A stretch of 7,541 bases of DNA. Source: Synergistaceae bacterium (lineage in GTDB: Bacteria; Synergistota; Synergistia; Synergistales; Synergistaceae). The notes below the pieces were generated by a model. That model did not search any database and was not told the DNA's origin. It saw only the letters and a list, made by a program, of their open reading frames with translations. This document shows positions 1 through 6,236 of this stretch, piece by piece; position 1 is the stretch's first letter, and the number at the start of each line of letters is the position of its first letter. The stretch is taken from positions 1 through 7,541 of the forward strand of contig JAAYEY010000242.1 in the NCBI GenBank assembly GCA_012728505.1, given 5' to 3'. Made by a program: the position numbers and the translations under genes.

Positions 1-639
1 GGAGTCGAAGTTGATATGGACTGGGGAATAGATGTCTACTTCACCTGCACCCAGAAGGCATTTTGCTGTGTCCCCGGTATGGCAATAATCTGGGCCGGAC
101 AGAGAGCCTTAAAAAAACGGGAAAAGATGGAGACCATCAGAGAATCATATATCGATTATGCACGCTGGATCCCTGTTATGACTGACACTAAAAAATATTG
201 GGGTACACCTGCTGTCAACAACATAGCAGCGTTAAATGAATCTGTGAGAATAATGCTCGAGGAAGGTCTCGAAGAAAGATACCGCCGTCATCGCGAACAT
301 GCCGGCCTTATAACTGAAGCTATGAAATCAATGGGTTTCAGGAACCTTGCCGATAAGGAATACCGCTCGCCGACACTTTCTATTTTCCTCTATCCGGAGA
401 ATATGCCGGTCGACGATGTTACTTTCCGTAACGCTTGCGCTGAAGAGGGAGCTCTTCTGGCGGGGTGTCTGGGAGAATATGCAGGAAAAGGGTTCAGAAT
501 GGGGCACATGGGGAACTTGGACAAACACATGCTTATCTCGGGCTTAGCTGCTATTGAGAGAGCAGCTATTTCATGCGGACTTGAAATGAAACCGGGCGAA
601 GCACTTGCTGTAATGCAGCTTGGACTGGCAGGCAAATAA
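1..639 (+). CDS. Class V PLP-dependent aminotransferase, AGXT/PucG-like, 3' part
   Basis: This is the last 212 residues of a fold-type I aminotransferase; the 5' part lies outside the window and the frame is open from base 1. The motif TCTQKAFCCVPG matches the PLP-lysine motif of alanine/serine-glyoxylate aminotransferases (SQKAL..PPG type), so the lysine at bases 55-57 should form the internal aldimine with PLP. The C-terminal small domain shows the family features RYRRHREHAGLI and FRMGHMGN, the latter close to the end as is usual. Family members move an amino group from alanine, serine or ureidoglycine to glyoxylate or pyruvate in the cytosol. The substrate cannot be fixed from this half alone; ureidoglycine-glyoxylate aminotransferase (PucG) is one option, given the AllC-like gene at the other end of the window. 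The gene is followed after 52 bases by a hairpin terminator, so it ends its transcription unit. Confidence 0.88.
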   Translation, partial: GVEVDMDWGIDVYFTCTQKAFCCVPGMAIIWAGQRALKKREKMETIRESYIDYARWIPVMTDTKKYWGTPAVNNIAALNESVRIMLEEGLEERYRRHREHAGLITEAMKSMGFRNLADKEYRSPTLSIFLYPENMPVDDVTFRNACAEEGALLAGCLGEYAGKGFRMGHMGNLDKHMLISGLAAIERAAISCGLEMKPGEALAVMQLGLAGK

Positions 640-691
640 AGATCAGAACATGCCTCGCCGCCACAATGGCTGTTAGTCTTACATAACTAAG

Positions 692-727
692 AAAAAAGAG
701 TGGAAGCCCTTGCTTCTGCTCTTTTTT
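692..727. terminator. Bidirectional intrinsic terminator between convergent genes
   Basis: A near-symmetrical hairpin: AAAAAAGAG (692-700) pairs with CTCTTTTTT (719-727), and inside it GAAGC (703-707) pairs with GCTTC (712-716) around a CCTT loop, with a TG/TG internal mismatch. A-tract on the left and T-tract on the right give a U-run on both strands, so it can end the aminotransferase transcript (+) and the DUF386 transcript (-). The T-run at 726-727 plus A728 also forms the TAA stop codon of the minus-strand gene. Confidence 0.85.
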
Positions 728-1175
728 ACCATGGAAGTTTCACTACTACTTTACGTACTCGGGAAGACCTCGATGATATAACTCCTGGCTGGTGGCCATC
801 AAAAGGCGAGAAAAGAAGCATCATTCCTTTTTCAAGTCTAAACATCTGTCCACTGCCTGAGTAGAAGGCAATGTCGTTTACAGAATCGTAGGCTGACCCT
901 TCTTTGAGATTTTCCAGCGGAGAATATCCCACTAGCTCTTCGCCGTCCAAAACTATCTGAAGGTCCCAGAATATCCGGTGAGACTCAAAAGGAACTTCCT
1001 CTACGTTTTTTGTCTCATACTCTCCGAACCGAAGGTCCATGCCACCGAAATTCATTTCCTTCAACGCTTCGAATGATTTTGATCTTACTGCCTGCATAAA
1101 AGACATAAGATCACTGGATACCGGCAAAATTTTCGGAGCATACTTAATGAAATTTTCTATACTGTCATAGAGCAT
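726..1175 (-). CDS. YhcH/YjgK/YiaL family (DUF386) protein
   Basis: A 149-residue protein of the usual length for the YhcH/YiaL/EbgC family, a cupin-like beta-sandwich. Visible family motifs are the N-terminal MLYDSIENF, the metal-site region E64-S-H66 followed by D71-L-Q73 and a GEE turn at 78-80, then FSPFDGHQPG (122-131) with the conserved H128, and the C-terminal VRKVVVKL. Family members act on sugars: EbgC is the small subunit of evolved beta-galactosidase, and YhcH sits in sialic acid operons. The substrate here is unknown; no sugar catabolic genes are visible nearby. The ATG at 1175 has a GGAGG (complement of 1185-1189) nine bases upstream. The ABC-F stop lies only 28 bases upstream, and no terminator is seen between them, so the two genes are probably cotranscribed. 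The stop codon is embedded in the shared terminator. Confidence 0.85.
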   Translation of the reverse strand: MLYDSIENFIKYAPKILPVSSDLMSFMQAVRSKSFEALKEMNFGGMDLRFGEYETKNVEEVPFESHRIFWDLQIVLDGEELVGYSPLENLKEGSAYDSVNDIAFYSGSGQMFRLEKGMMLLFSPFDGHQPGVISSRSSRVRKVVVKLPW

Positions 1176-1203
1176 ATCGAGCGGCCTCCAATCTTTGCAA
1201 CCT

Positions 1204-3144
1204 CTATTTTATCGATTCTATTTCTGCCGCAAGATTTTCCCAGAGTGGGTAATTCTCTTCAAGGCGTTTCTCAGTATCTTTAAGTTCTATCATTAGAGAC
1301 TGGACTTTGTTTGAATCCTTCAGAACCTCAGAGTCGCATAAAAGTTGTGATATCTCTTCTTTACGCTTTTCATCTTTTCCTATCGTTTTTTCAATAGGTG
1401 CTAGTTTGTCCTCAATAACTTTACGCTCACGATATATCCTGTTGCGTTCCTCTGCTTCCACTCTTTTCTGATCTTTTGTACGGTCTGCGGGAGCCGGCGT
1501 GGTTTTTTCTGTCTCATTCTTTTCATTCAGAGACTCTGTCTGTAGGGCCCTTTTTTCAATGAACCAGGAGTAATTTCCGGCATAGTCATAAAGTTTGCCG
1601 TCCTTAATCTCGACTACCCTTTCCACCAAATCATCAAGAAAAGCCCGGTCGTGAGAGACTATGATTATCGTTCCACCGTATTCAAGGAGCGCTTTCTGGA
1701 ATAGTTCCTTTGTCGCATTATCAAGGTGGTTTGTAGGCTCGTCAAGGATTAGTAGATTAGATTCAGACAGAAGCATTTTGAGTAGACCTACTCTAGATTT
1801 TTCTCCTCCGGACAAAACTGATACGGGTTTATGTATATCGTCACCTGAAAAAAGAAAAGCTCCAAGAAGATTTCGCTTTGCCCCCTCCAGCATCTTTGAA
1901 CCGGTATTATTTACTTCCTGCCATATCGTATTACTGTAATCGAGGTTCTGGACGCTTTCTTGTGAAAAATAAGCTTTTTTTACATGTAATCCGTATGAGA
2001 CAGACCCTTCTGTCGGCTCTTCCGACAGGTTCAAAAGCCTGAGGAGCGTAGACTTTCCGGCACCGTTTATACCGACCAAAGCCAATCTTTCACCTCTGCA
2101 GACAGTCAGATTCAGATCTTCAAAAACGGTCTTAGTGCCATATGTTTTTGCAAGGTTTTTGCAAGAGAGCACCTCATAACCGCTCCTTGGAGAATTGGGG
2201 AACTTGAAATTGACAGACTTCGACGGCCCATCCAGTTCAGTTATCTCCATTTTCGCAAGCTGCTTTATCCTGCTTTGAACCTGCACGGCTTTAGTTGCTT
2301 TATATCTGAACCTCTGCACGAAGCGTTGGATGTTTTCTATCTTCTCTTTCTGCTGTTCCAACTCAGCTTCAAGCCTCATCCGTCGTTCTTCGCGTTCCTG
2401 CAGAAATTTTTGATAGTCGCAGGAGTATAGGTTGATCTTACCCACGGCCAGTTCTGCGACCGATGTCACCATCTTATCCAAAAACCTCCGGTCGTGAGAA
2501 ACTGCGATGATAGTCCCCCTAAAATTTCTCAGCCAATTTTCCAACCATTCCATACTCTCCGTATCAAGGTGGTTGGTCGGTTCGTCGAGCAGGAGGATGT
2601 CTGGTCTCGAAAGGAGGAGCGCGGCCAGAGCAATCCTCATCTTCCATCCACCGGAAAATTCCGAGGTCATTCGCTCCGCATCCTCTTCAGGCGAGAATCC
2701 CAGTCCTTTCATAACCTGTTTTGCCTCTATATCAAAACCAAATCCACCCTTTGCCTCAAACTCTCTCTGCAACCGTTCATGCTCGGCAAGCATAGATCTG
2801 AGTTCCTGTGAATTTTCATCGAGAGAAGCCATAGTGTGTTCGGTCTCAGAAAGCTTGACTGTAAGGTCTTCAAGGCCGGCACGTCTCTTTAGGTAATCAA
2901 GAAGTGGCATCTCATCTATCTCCACAAGATCCTGTGGAAGATATCCCACATTCATCTCTTTTGGTATAGAGATACTCCCCCCGTCATAATCGGCATGGCC
3001 AGCAATGACCCTAAGCAAGGTAGTCTTTCCAGCTCCGTTGTCTCCAACAAGCCCTATTCTGCTCTTTGGGGTTATAAACCAGTTTATCCTATCAAGGACC
3101 TTGTTTTCCTGGAAATTTATCTGCAGATCTTTAATTTCTATCAG
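1204..3144 (-). CDS. ABC-F family ATPase (Uup/YdiF-type), apparent CTG start
   Basis: A soluble tandem ATP-binding cassette protein of 646 residues without membrane segments. First ATPase domain: Walker A GDNGAGKTT (34-42), signature FSGGW (163-167), Walker B and DEPTNHLD (184-194), switch SHD (216-218). A charged helical linker (about 247-304) contains RFRYKATKAVQVQSR, typical of housekeeping ABC-F proteins. Second domain: Walker A GINGAGKST (358-366), signature LSGGE (444-448), DEPTNHLD near 468-475. The C-terminal 90 residues form a charged coiled coil as in Uup and YdiF. ABC-F proteins bind the ribosomal E site and relieve stalled translation; the linker does not look like the longer ones of known resistance proteins. 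In-frame upstream sequence from a TAG to codon 43 contains no ATG, GTG or TTG. CTG at 3144-3142, nine bases after GGAGG, gives a normal family N-terminus (MIEIKDLQINF). A TTG start at 3018 would delete the first Walker A. Confidence 0.93.
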   Translation of the reverse strand: MIEIKDLQINFQENKVLDRINWFITPKSRIGLVGDNGAGKTTLLRVIAGHADYDGGSISIPKEMNVGYLPQDLVEIDEMPLLDYLKRRAGLEDLTVKLSETEHTMASLDENSQELRSMLAEHERLQREFEAKGGFGFDIEAKQVMKGLGFSPEEDAERMTSEFSGGWKMRIALAALLLSRPDILLLDEPTNHLDTESMEWLENWLRNFRGTIIAVSHDRRFLDKMVTSVAELAVGKINLYSCDYQKFLQEREERRMRLEAELEQQKEKIENIQRFVQRFRYKATKAVQVQSRIKQLAKMEITELDGPSKSVNFKFPNSPRSGYEVLSCKNLAKTYGTKTVFEDLNLTVCRGERLALVGINGAGKSTLLRLLNLSEEPTEGSVSYGLHVKKAYFSQESVQNLDYSNTIWQEVNNTGSKMLEGAKRNLLGAFLFSGDDIHKPVSVLSGGEKSRVGLLKMLLSESNLLILDEPTNHLDNATKELFQKALLEYGGTIIIVSHDRAFLDDLVERVVEIKDGKLYDYAGNYSWFIEKRALQTESLNEKNETEKTTPAPADRTKDQKRVEAEERNRIYRERKVIEDKLAPIEKTIGKDEKRKEEISQLLCDSEVLKDSNKVQSLMIELKDTEKRLEENYPLWENLAAEIESIK

Positions 3145-3152
3145 TTTTTGCT

Positions 3153-3159
3153 ACCTCCC
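3153..3159 (-). promoter_or_regulatory. Ribosome binding site supporting the CTG start of the ABC-F gene
   Basis: On the minus strand GGGAGGT precedes the CTG codon at 3144-3142, with nine bases between GGAGG and the codon. It is the only strong Shine-Dalgarno sequence upstream of the Walker A coding region. Near-cognate ATA (3141-3139) and ATT (3135-3133) lie further downstream and fit the spacing less well. Confidence 0.65.
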
Positions 3160-3181
3160 AAATAATTGACAAACACCGAAT

Positions 3182-3210
3182 ATTATATAGTAATAATCGG
3201 CTTTGGCATA
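3182..3210 (-). promoter_or_regulatory. Possible promoter of the ABC-F / DUF386 genes
   Basis: On the minus strand a perfect TATAAT (complement of 3182-3187) lies 22 bases before the GGAGG of the ABC-F gene. At 17 bases upstream the -35 position reads TATGCC, a poor match to TTGACA. The -10 sits in AT-rich DNA, so chance is possible. No terminator is seen after the macrodomain gene, so read-through from it is an alternative source of transcription. Confidence 0.4.
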
Positions 3211-3212
3211 AA

Positions 3213-3743
3213 TCATAAGGACAAATGTTTTTCTAGGGCTTTTCTGTGATGTTCCGTTGATTCGTTTGAAAAACAAACCAGCCTAACTTCTTCTATTTCA
3301 TTGTGCTGTTTCAGAAATAAAATAATGGTCCGGACTGCAATATCAGCGGCAAGGTCGGCAGGAAAGCGATAAACACCTGTGGATATTGCGGGAAAAGCAA
3401 CTGTTTTTGCTCCGACACGAACCGCTTCTGCCAAGCTATTTCTGTAAGCGTTTGCGAGTGTTCCCTCTTCGTTGTAGCTACCACCCCGCCAGATAGGTCC
3501 TACAGTGTGGATGACGAATTTTGCAGGGAGTTTATAAGCACTCGTGGTTTTAGCCTCTCCCGGGATACAACCCCCAAGACCAGCGCACTCTGCCAGAAGT
3601 TCAGGGCCTGCTGCTCTATGGATCGCCCCGTCTACGCCGCCTCCTCCTAATAGTGTGCTGTTAGCAGCGTTAACTATCGCATCACTCTCTTCCTTTGTGA
3701 TGTCTCCCGTTACTAATGTTATTTTCGACTTCAAATCTTTCAT
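3213..3743 (-). CDS. MacroD/YmdB-type macrodomain protein (ADP-ribose / O-acetyl-ADP-ribose hydrolase)
   Basis: A single-domain cytosolic macrodomain of 176 residues, the normal size for YmdB/MacroD enzymes. Motifs in order: ITLVTGDIT (8-16), AIVNAANS (22-29) with the adenosine/ribose-binding asparagines, the glycine loop LLGGGGVDGAIHRAAG (31-46) with the likely catalytic D38, GEAKTT (62-67), IHTVGP (78-83) and the phosphate loop AISTGVYRFP (119-128). Enzymes of this type remove ADP-ribose from acidic residues or deacetylate O-acetyl-ADP-ribose. ATG at 3743 is chosen because GGAGG (complement of 3751-3755) lies seven bases upstream; an upstream in-frame TTG at 3788 would add 15 residues unlike the family and would swallow that RBS. 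The gene leads the minus-strand run, 68 bases before the ABC-F start. No ADP-ribosyltransferase, sirtuin or DarT-like partner is visible in the window. Confidence 0.93.
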   Translation of the reverse strand: MKDLKSKITLVTGDITKEESDAIVNAANSTLLGGGGVDGAIHRAAGPELLAECAGLGGCIPGEAKTTSAYKLPAKFVIHTVGPIWRGGSYNEEGTLANAYRNSLAEAVRVGAKTVAFPAISTGVYRFPADLAADIAVRTIILFLKQHNEIEEVRLVCFSNESTEHHRKALEKHLSL

Positions 3744-3767
3744 TTTTTCTCCTCCTATTTGCCTTCT

Positions 3768-3779
3768 ATTATATATAGC
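3768..3779 (-). promoter_or_regulatory. Candidate -10 region of the macrodomain gene
   Basis: On the minus strand the sequence TGCTATATATAAT contains TATAAT (complement of 3768-3773) and, overlapping it, an extended -10-like TGcTATATA. It lies 12 bases before the GGAGG of the macrodomain gene, which implies a very short leader. No TTGACA-like hexamer lies at 16-18 bases upstream, so an extended -10 type promoter would be needed. Confidence 0.4.
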
Positions 3780-3930
3780 AATTAACAACAGGTGGGAACG
3801 TTCAGCAATTTGAAAACATCCTTCCGTACATCGAGAATTATTATTCGTGATATGTTCTTTTTTTAAAATAAAATTTTATTTATCTGCATAAAGTTATTTA
3901 TTTATAATTTTAGCACAGATATTTTAACTC

Positions 3931-3962
3931 TAAGCACAAGAAAACGCTTGCTAAGGTGCTTA
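3931..3962. promoter_or_regulatory. Inverted repeat TAAGCAC-N18-GTGCTTA over the glnN promoter
   Basis: TAAGCAC at 3931-3937 and its exact reverse complement GTGCTTA at 3956-3962 flank the -35 hexamer, with the right arm inside the -35/-10 spacer. A further AGCAC at 3912-3916 repeats the left arm 21 bases upstream, about two helical turns. The position suits an operator; it does not match the TnrA/GlnR consensus (TGTNA-N7-TNACA) as I remember it. The regulator is unknown. Confidence 0.35.
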
Positions 3963-3976
3963 TAAAATGATATAAC
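3948..3976 (+). promoter_or_regulatory. Predicted sigma-70-type promoter of glnN
   Basis: TTGCTA (3948-3953) and TATAAC (3971-3976) are separated by exactly 17 bases, and TG at 3968-3969 gives an extended -10 (TGaTATAAC). The -10 is 29 bases before the GGAGG of the glutamine synthetase gene. Upstream A/T tracts could serve as UP-element-like DNA. It is the best promoter match in the window. Confidence 0.65.
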
Positions 3977-4018
3977 ACGACGGTAGCTTACAATTTTACC
4001 TTTTCGGAGGAATGCCTG

Positions 4019-6151
4019 ATGCAGGGACCCAAAGAATTTCCAAAAATGAGAGAGATTTACGGATCGCTTATTTTTGATCATAAAGAGATGAAGCAGCGAC
4101 TTCCAAAAGATGCATATGAAAATCTGGTTGCCGCAATGGAGGGACGGCAAAAGCTCGATTCGAACATAGCTGATACTGTCGCTCTGGCAATGAAAGACTG
4201 GGCTGTGAATAAGGGAGCAAGCCATTGGGCACACTGGTTCCACCCCTTGACGGAGCTGACTGCTGAAAAGCACACTGCCTTCGTTACCGCAGATGAGAAC
4301 GGTTTTCCTCTTGAGACATTCAGGGGCGAAGATCTTATGCAGAGCGAACCAGACGCCTCTTCCTTCCCTTCCGGAGGCACAAGAAGTACTTTTGAGGCAA
4401 GAGGATACAGCGCATGGGACCCTACGAGCCCAGCTTTTATAATGAAAAGCCCTAAAGGAGGGACTCTATGCATCCCTTCGGTCTTTCTCGCATATGACGG
4501 GTCACCGTTGGATTTAAAGACATACCTTCTTCGGTCGATCGATGCAGTTGAAGGCGCCGCGCTCAAAATCCTCAAGCTTTTTGGGAACAGAGGCGTAAGG
4601 TATGTGCGGGCAACTGTCGGCGGAGAGCAGGAATTTTTCCTTCTTGACAGACCCCGCGCCCAAAAGAGGACAGACGTCCGTTTTTGCGGCAGGACACTTA
4701 TAGGATCTCCGCCACCCAGAGATCAAAAAATGGAGGACCATTACTTCGGCTCCATCCCAACCCGAGTCCTTGCTTATATGGAAGATGTCCAGAGGGACCT
4801 TGCAAGGCTGGGGGTTGACCTCGCTACTAGACACAATGAAGTTGCACGCTGCCAGTTTGAATTTGCTCCAAATTTTTCAGAAGCAAACCTGGCCTGTGAC
4901 CAGAACCAACTGATTATGGAAACCATGAGAAAAATGGCGAGTCAGCACGACCTGCGCCTTTTATTCCACGAAAAGCCGTTCATGGATATGAACGGAAGTG
5001 GAAAACACATAAATTTTTCACTTAAGGACAGTGAGGGAAGAAACCTGCTAAAGCCTTCTTCGAACCACAGGAAGAATGTGATCTTCTTATCATTTCTTTC
5101 TTCTTTCGTTCTGGGTCTTTCAGAGTATTCGGGACTGCTTCAAGCTTCTGTATCCACCCCCGGGAACATGTATAGGCTTGGGGGTCACGAAGCGCCTCCC
5201 AGTATAGTCAGCGTATATCTTGGACAGGCGATAGACAAAATAATCAGAGAGATAGAAGAGGGCAACTGCGGAGAAGATATGCCCGCCAAAAACACCATGG
5301 ACACTGGGCTTTCGAAACTTCCCAATATAATCGCTTTTGACAGCGATAGGAACAGGACGAGTCCAGTGGCTTTCACCGGAAATAAGTTCGAATTTCGCGC
5401 GCCTGGTGCATCTCAAGCCATGGCAGTCCCTGTCACGGCGGTACTCTCTGTTTGGGCCGCAGGCCTGGAAAAATTCATAAGTATCTTTGAGGATCGTATA
5501 AACAAGGGTGAAGATGTAATAGATGCAGCCTTCTGTACAATTCGCGAAGTTTCAAAGTTAAGTAAGAAGATTCGGTTTGAGGGAGACGCCTATTCAGATG
5601 AATGGCATGAGGAGGCAAAGCGCAGGGGCATCGTCAAAGCCCATACAATCCCCGAAGGTATAGACCTGTTTGTGGAACCAAAGACCCTAGAAATGCTTGA
5701 ACGACTGGGTGTTTTCAAGAAAAATGAGATGGAATCCTTTTATGTAATAAGGATGGAATCCTTTGTAAAAAATGTAGAAATCGAGATGTCTGTGCTTCGC
5801 GACATGATATGGGAGGGCGTCCTGCCTTCACTTTCAAAACAGATAATCCTTGAAAAAGAATCCTTCTTATCTGCAAAAGACTGTGGTGTAGAAGGAATGG
5901 ATGAATGGAAAAAGCATATAGCAAAACTTGCGAAGGCCAAGCTTGACCTGATGGAGAAGACAAAAGAGCTGGTTGAGATGAGAGAAAGAATGTCAAAATT
6001 AAGTCTTAGGAAACATGCAGACGTACTGGTTGAAGAGTCAGTCCCTCTAATGGCCGAGATCCGGAAGATCGCCGATTCCATCGAAATATACCTGTCAGCG
6101 GAAAACATGGCATATCCCAATTATCGCTCGTTGCTTTCACTATCCGCTTAA
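4019..6151 (+). CDS. glnN: Glutamine synthetase type III (GlnN)
   Basis: This 710-residue cytosolic enzyme makes glutamine from glutamate, ammonia and ATP. The length is that of GSIII, not GSI (about 470) or GSII (about 370). Type III features in order: the N-terminal beta-grasp region; FPSGGTRSTFEARGYSAWDP (116-135), diagnostic of the family; metal-ligand region GGEQEFFLLD (201-210); RHNEVARCQFEFAP (271-284); HEKPFMDMNGSGKHINFSL (317-335); RLGGHEAPPSIVS (386-398); and DRNRTSPVAFTGNKFEFR (443-460) with the phosphate- and glutamate-binding arginines. The C-terminal 200 residues are the helical extension unique to GSIII, with coiled coil around 625-690. ATG at 4019 has GGAGG (4006-4010) eight bases upstream; an ATG at 4012 is out of frame. 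Several positions near the catalytic loops differ from the consensus I recall (R277, H390, H330-I-N-F). The gene appears monocistronic, with its own promoter and terminator. No GSI adenylylation motif is expected. Confidence 0.96.
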   Translation: MQGPKEFPKMREIYGSLIFDHKEMKQRLPKDAYENLVAAMEGRQKLDSNIADTVALAMKDWAVNKGASHWAHWFHPLTELTAEKHTAFVTADENGFPLETFRGEDLMQSEPDASSFPSGGTRSTFEARGYSAWDPTSPAFIMKSPKGGTLCIPSVFLAYDGSPLDLKTYLLRSIDAVEGAALKILKLFGNRGVRYVRATVGGEQEFFLLDRPRAQKRTDVRFCGRTLIGSPPPRDQKMEDHYFGSIPTRVLAYMEDVQRDLARLGVDLATRHNEVARCQFEFAPNFSEANLACDQNQLIMETMRKMASQHDLRLLFHEKPFMDMNGSGKHINFSLKDSEGRNLLKPSSNHRKNVIFLSFLSSFVLGLSEYSGLLQASVSTPGNMYRLGGHEAPPSIVSVYLGQAIDKIIREIEEGNCGEDMPAKNTMDTGLSKLPNIIAFDSDRNRTSPVAFTGNKFEFRAPGASQAMAVPVTAVLSVWAAGLEKFISIFEDRINKGEDVIDAAFCTIREVSKLSKKIRFEGDAYSDEWHEEAKRRGIVKAHTIPEGIDLFVEPKTLEMLERLGVFKKNEMESFYVIRMESFVKNVEIEMSVLRDMIWEGVLPSLSKQIILEKESFLSAKDCGVEGMDEWKKHIAKLAKAKLDLMEKTKELVEMRERMSKLSLRKHADVLVEESVPLMAEIRKIADSIEIYLSAENMAYPNYRSLLSLSA

Positions 6152-6188
6152 GGATGATAAAAACGCCCCGGAATTTTTGAAGTTTTTT

Positions 6189-6236
6189 GAGAAAACCTGA
6201 GATATTTATCACTCGTTCTCAGGTTTCTCTTTTTTT
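6189..6236. terminator. Intrinsic terminator shared by glnN and the convergent amidohydrolase
   Basis: AAACCTGAG (6193-6201) pairs with CTCAGGTTT (6218-6226), extended by GAG (6189-6191) with CTC (6227-6229) around a bulged A; the loop is 16 bases. Seven T follow at 6230-6236 on the plus strand, 38 bases after the glnN stop to the hairpin base. On the minus strand the hairpin is followed by only four T and then CTC, so it should work less well in that direction. The plus-strand T-run ends in the TTA that is the opposing gene's TAA stop. Confidence 0.82.

Larger units (their letters stand above)
3744..4018. other. AT-rich divergent intergenic region
   Basis: This 275-base spacer separates the divergent macrodomain and glutamine synthetase genes. 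It holds the two RBSs, a -10 for each direction, long A/T tracts at 3856-3910 including the perfect 16-base palindrome AAATAAAATTTTATTT (3866-3881), and AGCAC half-sites near the glnN promoter. I see no coding frame with an RBS, and no tRNA or riboswitch-like fold in it. Confidence 0.6.

Noticed and set aside
1204..3018. TTG at 3018 as the start of the ABC-F gene
   Set aside because: It lies inside the first ATPase domain, just after GDNGAGKTT; in-frame upstream sequence encodes a normal ABC-F N-terminus back to an RBS.
3166..3197. Perfect TTGACA (3166-3171) on the plus strand as an antisense promoter
   Set aside because: At 16-18 base spacing the -10 positions are poor (TAGTAA, AGTAAT, GTAATA); AATAAT is 20 bases away. 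It would face the 3' end of the macrodomain gene.
3213..3743. Macrodomain as half of a DarT/DarG-like toxin-antitoxin system
   Set aside because: The protein is a plain single-domain MacroD/YmdB type and neither neighbour is an ADP-ribosyltransferase.
3744..3788. N-terminal extension of the macrodomain protein from TTG at 3788
   Set aside because: The extension would cover the strong GGAGGAG RBS of the ATG at 3743 and encodes residues unlike the family.
3866..3881. 16-base perfect palindrome AAATAAAATTTTATTT as a terminator or operator
   Set aside because: Only A and T, in a very AT-rich spacer, with no GC stem; such palindromes arise easily. Noted only as part of the spacer.
3902..4273. 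Minus-strand open frame of 123 codons across the glnN promoter and 5' end
   Set aside because: It is antisense to glnN, has no good RBS or recognisable motif, and its sequence is explained by the glnN coding frame and AT-rich spacer.
4078..4834. Overlapping minus-strand open frames of 165 and 106 codons within glnN
   Set aside because: Shadow frames opposite an unambiguous GSIII coding sequence; no family motifs.
5728..5764. Direct repeat GATGGAATCCTTT at 5728-5740 and 5752-5764 (MESFYVIRMESF)
   Set aside because: The region matches the length of the remembered GSIII consensus, so no duplication is needed; two similar short helical segments explain it.
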